Program-made: the position numbers and the translations under genes
Assembly (NCBI GenBank): GCA_017554135.1
Contig: JAFZIX010000275.1
Location: 1 to 45,819 of the forward strand
Direction: 5' to 3'
DNA: 45,819 bases
Source: Bacteroidales bacterium
GTDB lineage: Bacteria; Bacteroidota; Bacteroidia; Bacteroidales; UBA932
Part shown: positions 1 through 5,852 of the stretch, in pieces
How the letters are laid out: each line of letters starts with the position of its first letter
Position numbering within the stretch: the stretch's first letter is position 1
Notes under the pieces: model-generated
What the model was told of the DNA's origin: nothing
Database searches by the model: none
Seen by the model: only the letters and a program-made list of their open reading frames with translations

Positions 1-27
1 GGTCCTTATGGCCTGGCAGAAAGGTGT

Positions 28-558
28 TTAGATAAGAGTTAACTTCCTGCCTTCCAGATATTTATCAATGAGGTCCTGCGTGCGTATTTTCACAAAGCAG
101 GTGGGGGTGCCGTCCGTGCAGGCAAAGTAATCGGCCTGTGCTATTCCGGCATCCATCACCAGGTGGACGTTTGCGGCTTCCGGCAGCACCGCGCTGAGGA
201 TGGTGGTGGCGCCAACTTCCACGCCGGTGAGTTCCCATAGTTTACGGGCCGATGCAAATGAAACTCGCGGAATCCCTCCCATGGCGGCGCAAAAGTCACG
301 GGTGATGAAGGGTTTGTCGTCACTGGTCACATAGAGGTAGAACTGAGTCTCCTGCCTGTTGCACAGGAAGATGGTTTTCACAATATGAATGCCGATTTTT
401 GCATCAATGTTCTGGCAGTCCTCCATTGTGATGCCGGGGTCTGTGTCTACACGCGTAAAAGGGATGTCCTTAGCGGCAAATGTCTCATAGACAGTCTGTT
501 GGAGCTTTGTTGCAAATGCCTCCGGGGGCGTTGATATGGGGTCGCTTACATAAAACAT
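28..558 (-). CDS. Prolyl-tRNA editing (YbaK/ProX-type) domain protein
   Basis: This 176-residue stand-alone protein resembles the aminoacyl-tRNA deacylase domain of the YbaK/ProX family, which hydrolyses mischarged tRNA-Pro (Ala- or Cys-tRNA-Pro) in the cytoplasm. The length is typical for a free-standing editing domain. Seen: a conserved core including IGIHIVKTIFLCNRQ, AAMGGIPRVSFAS and a GVEVGATTILSA segment, the last matching the family's G-x-x-P/A substrate loop region. It has an ATG start, which lies inside the 3' end of the upstream UDG-HAD gene (13-bp overlap on the same strand), so the two are almost certainly co-transcribed and translationally coupled. Whether it edits Ala- or Cys-tRNA cannot be settled from sequence. 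Confidence 0.85.
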   Translation of the reverse strand: MFYVSDPISTPPEAFATKLQQTVYETFAAKDIPFTRVDTDPGITMEDCQNIDAKIGIHIVKTIFLCNRQETQFYLYVTSDDKPFITRDFCAAMGGIPRVSFASARKLWELTGVEVGATTILSAVLPEAANVHLVMDAGIAQADYFACTDGTPTCFVKIRTQDLIDKYLEGRKLTLI

Positions 559-2111
559 AGTATTCTTCTCAGTTCTTCAATGGAATGTGCAATCTGGTGT
601 CCGGAGAGTTCCTCTTCCGTCCTGTACCCCCAACTTACCGCCACGGCATCAATCCCGCCGTTTGCCGCCGTTCGCATATCGGTGGGGGAGTCCCCAACCA
701 TTATGGCGTCTTGCTTTGCTATGGTGGGATGGCCCTCTGCTCCCGCGATGGTGGCTTTGCTCTCTGCCCCCTCGCCGGTGGCCTTGGCCAGCACCTCCCT
801 CACTATCTCCGGGTCCGGCTTCAGCGGAAGTCCGGGCCTGTTCCCAAGGATTGCAACAAACTGAATATCAGGGAAAAACTCCCTGATAAGGTGCTCCGTT
901 CCCTCCTGGAACTTGTTGGACGCCACCGCCATCTTCACGCCCCTTGCCTGCAGCTGAGTGAGCAGTTCCTGCATCCCCTTGTACGGCCTGGTATGCACAT
1001 CGATGTGCGCTGAATAATACTCCTTGAAATCCGCCAGCGCCGCATCAATGTCCGCATCTGCGAGCGTAGGGCTTGTGATGGCTGAAGGAAATTGGTTTTT
1101 CGGGCACCGTCCCGAAAAATAATTACCTTCAGCCGCCTGGCCGGCAGATGCGTCTTTGGCAAGCGACGCCTCCAGGGCCTGCTTCACAAGGTTCCGGACG
1201 CCGTGGCCCACCATTTTGCGGTATTCGGCCACACTGTGGAGTGGCAGACAGCGAAGTTCAAGGGCGTGATTCACCGCTGCAGCAAGGTCCTCCAGGGTAT
1301 CTAAGAGCGTCCCGTCCAAGTCCCAGAGTATCAGTTTATTATGTGAGAATAGCTTCCTGTACGCCTCGGCCTTTTTTTCCATCGGCATAGGATACGCCCT
1401 GGAGGTGGACGGCATTCGCCAGAATTTCACCTCTATTGCATCTGCGTGGGTGGGGCTGGTGAGGGTTGAAGGAAATTGGTTTTTCGGGCACCGTCCCGAA
1501 AAATAATTTCCTTCAGCCGCCGGGCCGGCAGATGCCCGGTCGGGGCCGGGCATGACGTTCCCGTCACCCCCCGCTGCTCTTCCGTCACCCCCGACCGCAC
1601 CACCGTCACCCCCCGCCACACCTCCGTCACCCCCGACTTGATCGGGGGTCTCCAACCACAGGGGGATCCAGCCGCCAACCGGGGGGATGGGGCAGTGGAA
1701 GGCCTCTGCCACAACCTCCGTGGCTTTCTGGCCGGTGGTGACAAGGGCGCGGCAGTGGGGGATTCGCTTCAGAAGGGCCGGGATGTCAGTGGGGGTTACT
1801 ACCTCCAGGAAGGCATCGGAGGCATTGTCCTTGAGCCGCCGGATCTCAGTGGCTGTGTCGTATAACGCCAGGCCCTGCTCAGTGCAAAAGGCACGGATAT
1901 CTTCCTCATTAAACCTCTTTTCACCAGGAATAGTAAAATGGTCCTTGTCCCCAAAGTGAATGAGGCCCATTATCCGCCAGAAATCATTGATCCAGTTGGG
2001 GTAGTAGAACGGCATACACCATCTGTGCGACTGGGGCGGAAAACTCCCCAGGAACAGCATACGCGCCCCCTCCGGCAAAAATGGCTCAAATGGATGTTTC
2101 TCAGTATTCAC
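546..2111 (-). CDS. Uracil-DNA glycosylase family / HAD phosphatase fusion with in-frame repeat insertions
   Basis: A 521-residue two-domain protein with a GTG start. Residues ~1-150 and ~228-252 form a uracil-DNA-glycosylase-superfamily domain (LFLGSFPPQSHRW near the N-terminus, LYDTATEIRRLKDNASD, LVTTGQKAT, then RMPSTSRAYPM at its end). Residues ~258-521 are a phosphoglycolate-phosphatase-like HAD domain with DLDGTLLDT (motif I), AVASNK (II), LKPDP (III) and GDSPTDM (IV), so it looks catalytically competent. Three extra segments interrupt the domains in frame: residues ~154-225, ~321-353 and ~447-464. They coincide with DNA repeats listed separately. Removing them gives about the expected combined length of the two families (~400). 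The fusion may pair base repair or nucleotide clean-up with dephosphorylation, but that is inference. It is first in an operon with the editing-domain gene. Confidence 0.8.
   Translation of the reverse strand: MNTEKHPFEPFLPEGARMLFLGSFPPQSHRWCMPFYYPNWINDFWRIMGLIHFGDKDHFTIPGEKRFNEEDIRAFCTEQGLALYDTATEIRRLKDNASDAFLEVVTPTDIPALLKRIPHCRALVTTGQKATEVVAEAFHCPIPPVGGWIPLWLETPDQVGGDGGVAGGDGGAVGGDGRAAGGDGNVMPGPDRASAGPAAEGNYFSGRCPKNQFPSTLTSPTHADAIEVKFWRMPSTSRAYPMPMEKKAEAYRKLFSHNKLILWDLDGTLLDTLEDLAAAVNHALELRCLPLHSVAEYRKMVGHGVRNLVKQALEASLAKDASAGQAAEGNYFSGRCPKNQFPSAITSPTLADADIDAALADFKEYYSAHIDVHTRPYKGMQELLTQLQARGVKMAVASNKFQEGTEHLIREFFPDIQFVAILGNRPGLPLKPDPEIVREVLAKATGEGAESKATIAGAEGHPTIAKQDAIMVGDSPTDMRTAANGGIDAVAVSWGYRTEEELSGHQIAHSIEELRRILCFM
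718..771. repeat. Two 27-bp tandem units inside the HAD domain
   Basis: Two imperfect 27-bp copies (718-744 and 745-771) sharing ATGGTGG and CTCTGC cores. They keep the reading frame and encode the alanine/glycine-rich stretch before HAD motif IV (residues ~447-464 of the fusion protein), a length not expected in the family. Confidence 0.6.
1054..1151. repeat. 98-bp palindromic element, copy 1 (in-frame in UDG-HAD gene)
   Basis: Bounded by the inverted ends GCATCTG and CAGATGC. Its centre is a long near-perfect hairpin: GGCTGAAGGAAATT and TTTTTCGGG on one arm are mirrored by CCCGAAAAA and ATTaCCTTCAGCC on the other. It encodes residues ~321-353 of the HAD cap region, including AAEGNYFSGRCPKNQFPS. 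The second copy at 1438-1535 has the same length. Confidence 0.85.
1438..1535. repeat. 98-bp palindromic element, copy 2 (in-frame in UDG-HAD gene)
   Basis: The same length, terminal inverted repeats and central hairpin as the copy at 1054-1151, with scattered base differences. It encodes the same AAEGNYFSGRCPKNQFPS peptide, here inside the glycosylase domain. Its right end overlaps the neighbouring 121-bp element by six bases (1530-1535), so two element types are nested side by side. Confidence 0.85.
1530..1650 (-). repeat. 121-bp hairpin-(21 bp)x3-hairpin element in UDG-HAD gene
   Basis: On the coding (minus) strand it starts with hairpin GACCCCCGA/TCGGGGGT, continues with three 21-bp units each starting GTGACGG, and ends with hairpin ATGCCCGG/CCGGGCAT. 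It encodes a glycine/aspartate-rich heptad repeat (GGDGxxx) within residues ~154-195. A second copy of identical length and orientation relative to coding lies in the AlkD-like gene at 5261-5381. Confidence 0.85.
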
Positions 2112-2219
2112 AGTCTAACTCTCAATTCTTAAGATCCGTCTCTGATTCTCTTCTCAGTTTTTCTAGCCCTTATCTGTATGCACGATTCAGTTCTTCGGGC
2201 CTTTTCTGAATTCGCAGTC

Positions 2220-2227
2220 CAAATTTA
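2220..2227 (-). promoter_or_regulatory. Possible -7 element for the UDG-HAD/editing operon
   Basis: TAAATTTG on the minus strand fits the Bacteroidota TAnnTTTG -7 motif about 100 bases before the GTG start. No clear -33 TTTG is visible at the right spacing, so this is tentative. Confidence 0.35.
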
Positions 2228-2268
2228 CAACATTTTATGTGAACTTGAAGTTCTTTCTGGCCTCCACG

Positions 2269-2356
2269 TGCGGGTAACGTGCTCCCAAAAGTCCCGTTAC
2301 CCGCAAAAAAGGCCAAAAATGCAGTTAACCGGTCCAAATTAGTCCCGTTACCCGCA
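2269..2356. repeat. 88-bp REP doublet A
   Basis: Two 37-bp halves separated by 14 A-rich bases. The first half is a hairpin with perfect 10-bp arms TGCGGGTAAC/GTTACCCGCA; the second has a degenerate left arm (TGCAGTTAAC) and the same right arm. It is nearly identical to doublet B and clearly related to doublet C, and lies beyond the 3' end of the REP transposase gene. Confidence 0.85.
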
Positions 2357-2432
2357 CCAGTACCTCCATCACACCAGCACAGCTCCCACACTACCCCCAG
2401 CGCTAGTTCTCACTTCCGAACCAGCCTCCACG

Positions 2433-2520
2433 TGCAGGTAACGTGCTCCCAAAAGTCCCGTTACCCGCAAAAAAGGCCGAAAATGCAGTTAACCGGTCCA
2501 AATTAATCCCGTTACCCGCA
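2433..2520. repeat. 88-bp REP doublet B
   Basis: Differs from doublet A at only a few bases and has the same 37+14+37 structure and orientation. The CCTCCACGTGC flank just upstream is also shared with A, so A and B arose by duplication of a slightly larger unit. The sequence from 2112 to 2608 holds these two repeats and otherwise shows no convincing gene. Confidence 0.85.
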
Positions 2521-2608
2521 TTTATACCAGCCTCCATACCTCCGCAACGCCCGCAGACGCTCCCGGCTCCTGTCCACACTCCGACCACACCACTCCCGGC
2601 CCCGCCCC

Positions 2609-3481
2609 CTACATACTATCCAGCAGGTGGGCGGCCTCGGCGTAAGTGATCCCGCACACGCGGGCTATCTGGGTGGCGTCTGCGCTGAAACGGAAGCGGA
2701 TTTGGCGGGCAAGTTCTACCTGCTCTTCCGGAAGAAGTTGTCCAAAAGTGTCTTTGTGGAACAGGCTCCTCAGAAGGTCTGGTAGGGTGGCAAGAATGGT
2801 CTGGTCCCGGAAGGCGGGAAGGTTAGAGTCGGCATACTCCAGACGTTTACGGGCTTTGGAAGAACTGTTCAGGAAGTAGTTCAGCCTCTGCGGCGTTCTG
2901 AAAAGGGCTTCCACGCCCTTGCAGTCTACATAATTGTGGGGGAGGATATACCCTTCCTGTCCAATTATCCATTCTCCAGGAATAGCATCTTCATCGGTGT
3001 GCAACAGTCTTTTAAGTGCACGGGCCGATAAATTTTTCACGCGTGTTCCGCTAACTGCCGGCTGTCCGAAATACATTGCTCCGGACCCCCACGGGTACTG
3101 GCTGGCGTGTGCGCAGATTCCGGCCACCACGGAGTTCATAAGGGTGTATGCGATGGCTTTTTCTACGGCTTCGTCATCATACGGGATGAGTTTTATGTCC
3201 AGTCCGTTATGCTTCAGGAGCTGTTTGACTCCATACTTTTTACGGTAATAAATGGAATAGCGATGTTTGAAGCGCTCAACAAACTCTTTTACATCTTTCC
3301 TGGTTCCTTTCAGCACAAAATGCACGTGATTGGACATAAGGATGAAGGCCAGCACCCCCACATAAGGGTGCCGGGCGGCCTCTATTGCGACGTAGTTCAT
3401 GGCCACTTTGAAATCTTCTTCATCCCGGAACCACAGGCCATCTTCCAGATGTTCCGTGCTCAGTAAATATATCCTTTTCAT
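2609..3481 (-). CDS. REP-associated tyrosine transposase (RAYT, Y1/TnpA_REP family)
   Basis: A 290-residue single-strand-specific HUH-superfamily transposase of the kind that handles REP hairpins. The N-terminal Y1 domain (~1-130) holds the metal-binding HVH in SNHVHFVLKG and a likely nucleophile tyrosine in the FKHRYSIYYRKKYG helix. The C-terminal ~100 residues form an extra helical region ending in SADATQIARVCGITYAEAAHLLD, which looks like a DNA-binding helix-turn-helix. I place the start at the ATG at 3481 rather than 36 codons upstream because the promoter at 3513-3543 would otherwise lie inside the gene and because MKRIYLLSTEH is the usual kind of N-terminus. Three REP doublets surround it (2269-2520 and 3821-3908), the classic arrangement for this family. 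The gene appears intact. Confidence 0.9.
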   Translation of the reverse strand: MKRIYLLSTEHLEDGLWFRDEEDFKVAMNYVAIEAARHPYVGVLAFILMSNHVHFVLKGTRKDVKEFVERFKHRYSIYYRKKYGVKQLLKHNGLDIKLIPYDDEAVEKAIAYTLMNSVVAGICAHASQYPWGSGAMYFGQPAVSGTRVKNLSARALKRLLHTDEDAIPGEWIIGQEGYILPHNYVDCKGVEALFRTPQRLNYFLNSSSKARKRLEYADSNLPAFRDQTILATLPDLLRSLFHKDTFGQLLPEEQVELARQIRFRFSADATQIARVCGITYAEAAHLLDSM

Positions 3482-3512
3482 AACTTTTCTCCCGCACTTT
3501 TGCACGGCTCTA

Positions 3513-3543
3513 CAAATATAATAAACTGTTGACAGCGCTGCAA
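3513..3543 (-). promoter_or_regulatory. Promoter of the REP transposase gene
   Basis: Minus-strand TTG (3543-3541), 20-base spacer, then TATATTTG (3520-3513), an excellent Bacteroidota -33/-7 match. It predicts a leader of about 25 bases before the ATG at 3481. Confidence 0.7.
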
Positions 3544-3548
3544 CTTTT

Positions 3549-3579
3549 TTTGATTTTTTGTAGAAAAGCGGTATATTTG
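3549..3579 (+). promoter_or_regulatory. Promoter of the divergent 74-aa gene
   Basis: TTTG (3549-3552), a 19-base spacer and TATATTTG (3572-3579). The start codon at 3592 follows so closely that the transcript would be nearly leaderless. The element is back-to-back with the transposase promoter. Confidence 0.65.
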
Positions 3580-3591
3580 TTCTAAGCAAAT

Positions 3592-3816
3592 ATGTTAATC
3601 CATCACAGAACCATCATTCACGTGGAGGTCAAGGACACCCGTGAACACCTCTACTTTGGGTCCGCCGCAGCAATGTTCGCAGATCCAAGGATGAGTGACC
3701 TGCTCAAAATCAAGTACCAGACTTTCCGCACCAAGAAGGTGTCGGAAGACCGTCCCTATGAAAATGAGAACGTGATTGTCCGCAAGGGCAATCTCTACAC
3801 CATTGATCACTCCTAA
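3592..3816 (+). CDS. Small conserved-looking hypothetical protein (74 aa)
   Basis: I do not recognise a named family. The protein has a compact mixed pattern: a beta-rich start (TIIHVEVKDTREHLYFGSAAAMFAD) and an end reading ENENVIVRKGNLYTIDHS. There is no signal peptide or membrane segment, so it is likely cytosolic. It is supported by a strong promoter immediately upstream and by a stop codon four bases before REP doublet C, which may serve as its terminator. It is transcribed divergently from the REP transposase, so a role in that element (for example as a regulator) is possible but unproven; it could equally be an unrelated host gene. Confidence 0.6.
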   Translation: MLIHHRTIIHVEVKDTREHLYFGSAAAMFADPRMSDLLKIKYQTFRTKKVSEDRPYENENVIVRKGNLYTIDHS

Positions 3817-3820
3817 TCAG

Positions 3821-3908
3821 TGCGGGTAACGTGCTCCAAAATGTCCCGTTACCAGCAAAAATGGCCCAAAATGCAGGTAACAGGCTAAAAATAATCCCGT
3901 TACCCGCA
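3821..3908. repeat. 88-bp REP doublet C
   Basis: Same 37+14+37 architecture and same orientation as doublets A and B but more diverged in the spacers. The left hairpin is TGCGGGTAAC/GTTACCaGCA and the right one TGCaGGTAAC/GTTACCCGCA. It sits directly between the 74-aa gene and the TSCPD gene and could act as a transcript-end hairpin. Confidence 0.85.
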
Positions 3909-3925
3909 CCAGACAAGCAAAACGT

Positions 3926-4213
3926 ATGTTTGAAGTAACAAAAATCTCAGACCAGACTGAAGGAGGCATCAGAAAGGCTTCCTTCCAGACTAGCAGCGCA
4001 GTCTGTTCCCGTCAGATAGACATTGAACTGGAGGGGGATATCGTGAAAAGCGTCCGCTACACCCACGGCTGCCACGGAAACCTTCAGGGAATAGGCGCTC
4101 TCATTCAGGGAATGAATAAGGCCGATATTATCTCCCGCCTTGAAGGCATCAACTGCAAGGGCCGCGGCACCAGCTGCCCGGACCAGCTTTCAAAAGCATT
4201 GAAACAGTTATAG
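3926..4213 (+). CDS. TSCPD-domain protein (TIGR03905-like)
   Basis: A 95-residue protein that is almost entirely a TSCPD domain, the cysteine-containing module also found at the C-terminus of some vitamin-B12-dependent ribonucleotide reductases. The signature is visible as KSVRYTHGCHGNLQGIGALI and, near the end, GRGTSCPDQLSKAL, so the conserved cysteines are present. The family probably binds metal or nucleotide, but its biochemical role is unknown. It starts 17 bases after REP doublet C and ends three bases before the YhfC gene, suggesting an operon with YhfC and the AlkD-like gene. Confidence 0.85.
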   Translation: MFEVTKISDQTEGGIRKASFQTSSAVCSRQIDIELEGDIVKSVRYTHGCHGNLQGIGALIQGMNKADIISRLEGINCKGRGTSCPDQLSKALKQL

Positions 4214-4216
4214 CAT

Positions 4217-4996
4217 ATGGTACCGGTAAGCTCTCTGATTACAATGGCAATCTGTGCCGTCCTTGGCATAGCTGTGCCCATCCTCCTGAGCTGGTGGATG
4301 GTGAAAAAGTACAATGTAAAGGTAAGGACCATCCTTATTGGTGCCGGGGTATTCGTACTCTTTGCACTGGTTCTGGAAACCATCCTGCACCAGGTGGTGC
4401 TGAAAGGTCCCATCGGCCCGTCCATCATCGGAAACGTCTGGTACTATGCTCTTTACGGCGGCCTTGCTGCTGGAATCTTTGAGGAGACAGGCCGGTTCCT
4501 GGCCATGAATTTCCTCCTGAAGGATGAGCCTCAAGGAGCCAAGACTGCGGTTGCATACGGAATTGGCCACGGCGGCATAGAGATGCTCATCATCTTCGGC
4601 GTCTCCATGATTTCCAATCTTGTCATTGCCGCTTTGATTAACGCCGGGCAGACCGATACAATCCTTTCCGCAGTCCCCGCCGAAGCCCAGGCCCAGCTGG
4701 AGGGGACATTCGCGCAGTTTGAGTCTTCCACTCCAGGAACGTTCCTGACGGGCCTGTGGGAGAGGGCATCGGCCATAATTCTCCAGATTGGACTGTCCGT
4801 ATTTGTGTGGACCGCGGTGCGTAAGGGCGGCAAGTGGCTGTGGCTGTTCCCGGCCGCAATCCTCCTTCATTTCCTGGTGGATGCCAGCGCCGTGCTCCTG
4901 ATGGATTCCGTGAGTATGGTGGCCCTGGAGGCAATCGTAAGCGCTCTCGCCGTTGCAGTTGCCGCCTCCGCCGTGATGCTTGCAAAGAAACTATGA
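4217..4996 (+). CDS. YhfC family intramembrane protein (putative metalloprotease)
   Basis: A 259-residue polytopic membrane protein with about seven hydrophobic segments. The family-typical polar residues lie within membrane helices: FEETGRFLAM (residues ~90-100), GIGHGGIEMLI (~115-125) and LLHFLVDASAVL (~215-228). The EE, H and H..D residues are the reason the family (CPBP/CAAX-protease-like) is predicted to be an intramembrane metalloprotease. The substrate is unknown. The ATG lies three bases after the TSCPD stop, and the stop overlaps the next start as ATGA, so the three genes look translationally coupled. Confidence 0.85.
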   Translation: MVPVSSLITMAICAVLGIAVPILLSWWMVKKYNVKVRTILIGAGVFVLFALVLETILHQVVLKGPIGPSIIGNVWYYALYGGLAAGIFEETGRFLAMNFLLKDEPQGAKTAVAYGIGHGGIEMLIIFGVSMISNLVIAALINAGQTDTILSAVPAEAQAQLEGTFAQFESSTPGTFLTGLWERASAIILQIGLSVFVWTAVRKGGKWLWLFPAAILLHFLVDASAVLLMDSVSMVALEAIVSALAVAVAASAVMLAKKL

Positions 4997-5820
4997 ATGT
5001 CCTTCTGACAAGGATGCTTTCCAAGGCCGATCCTTCTCAGGTTCCCGGCCTCTCCCGCTTTTTCAAGACCGGTCCCGGCCAGTACGGGGAAGGGGACAAG
5101 TTCCTTGGAATCAAGGTCCCCGTCACACGTGCTGTTGTGAAGGAGTGCTGGCGTTCCGTAAGTTTTCAGGACCTGGAGGAGTGCATCACCAGCCCTTATC
5201 ACGAGGTCCGTCTGGCTGCCCTCCTTGCCCTGGTGGAAATCTTTTCCCACGCCGGGAAAAGACCCCCGATCACGTCGGGGGTGAAGGAGTGGGCACCGGG
5301 GGTGACGGAGTGGGCACCGGGGGTGACGGCAGCGGCACCGGAGGTGACGCCAACGTCATGCCCGGCCCCGACCGGGCATCTCAGGCAGCAATGCGTGGAG
5401 TTCTATCTTAGCCATATGGACAGGATCAACAACTGGGACCTTGTAGACCTTAGCTGCTATCCGCTCATTGGACAGTGGCTTCTGGACAAGGAGGACCGCT
5501 CGCTCCTATATGACCTTGCCAGAAGCGGCCGCACCATCTGGGAGCAGAGAATAGGCATAGTGAGCACCATGACGTTCATCCGAAAAGGCCAGCTCAATGA
5601 TACTTTTGATATTGCCGATATCCTCCTTCACCACCCCCATGACCTTATCCACAAGGCCGTAGGCTGGCTCCTCAGGGAGGCCGGAAAGCGTGACAAGGCC
5701 GCCTTGGAGGCCTGGCTGGAACCACGTTGCCGGACTATGCCCCGCACGATGCTCCGTTACGCCATTGAGAAGTTCCCTGAAGAGGAACGTAAACGTTACT
5801 TGTTGGAAAAGAGCCGCTAA
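4993..5820 (+). CDS. AlkD-like DNA alkylation repair protein carrying an in-frame repeat insertion
   Basis: A 275-residue HEAT-like-repeat DNA glycosylase of the AlkC/AlkD superfamily, which removes positively charged alkylated bases. Family segments seen: GDKFLGIKVPVTR, YHEVRLAALLALVEIF, NNWDLVDLSCYPLIGQWL, EQRIGIVSTMTFI, HPHDLIHKAVGWLLREAGKRD and MPRTMLRYAIEKFPEE; they contain the conserved W and D residues expected at the lesion pocket. The start chosen is the ATG that overlaps the YhfC stop. Residues ~90-130 (PPITSGVKEWAPG and onward) are not part of the fold. They are encoded by the 121-bp repeat at 5261-5381 and fall in a loop between helices, so the enzyme may still fold. Without them the length (~235) is normal. 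Confidence 0.85.
   Translation: MNVLLTRMLSKADPSQVPGLSRFFKTGPGQYGEGDKFLGIKVPVTRAVVKECWRSVSFQDLEECITSPYHEVRLAALLALVEIFSHAGKRPPITSGVKEWAPGVTEWAPGVTAAAPEVTPTSCPAPTGHLRQQCVEFYLSHMDRINNWDLVDLSCYPLIGQWLLDKEDRSLLYDLARSGRTIWEQRIGIVSTMTFIRKGQLNDTFDIADILLHHPHDLIHKAVGWLLREAGKRDKAALEAWLEPRCRTMPRTMLRYAIEKFPEEERKRYLLEKSR
5261..5381 (+). repeat. 121-bp hairpin-(21 bp)x3-hairpin element in the AlkD-like gene
   Basis: Hairpin ACCCCCGA/TCGGGGGT, then 21-bp units starting at 5281, 5302 and 5323 (GTGACGGAGTGGGCACCGGG type), then hairpin ATGCCCGG/CCGGGCAT at the end. It has the same length and sense as the copy at 1530-1650 but is read one frame over, giving WAPGVT-type heptads instead of GGDG heptads. No stop codon occurs in either used frame. 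Confidence 0.85.
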
Positions 5821-5833
5821 AGGCCTATATTTG
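5803..5833 (+). promoter_or_regulatory. Promoter of rfbA
   Basis: TTG (5803-5805), 20-base spacer, TATATTTG (5826-5833). It overlaps the last codons of the AlkD-like gene, so rfbA is likely transcribed separately from the upstream operon. Confidence 0.65.
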
Positions 5834-5852
5834 TATGCAAAACCAATAACAG

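Noticed and set aside
3482..3589. Longer N-terminus for the REP transposase (start at 3589)
   Set aside because: It would place the strong TATATTTG promoter inside the coding region and overlaps the divergent gene's promoter.
2269..3908. REP doublets as a possible CRISPR array
   Set aside because: Only three units, unevenly spaced, with internal palindromes and near-identical spacers between halves; no cas genes. The RAYT gene explains them.
4834..4992. Longer N-terminus for the AlkD-like protein (start at 4834)
   Set aside because: The extra residues are the out-of-frame translation of the YhfC gene; the ATG at 4993 gives the conserved start and ATGA coupling.
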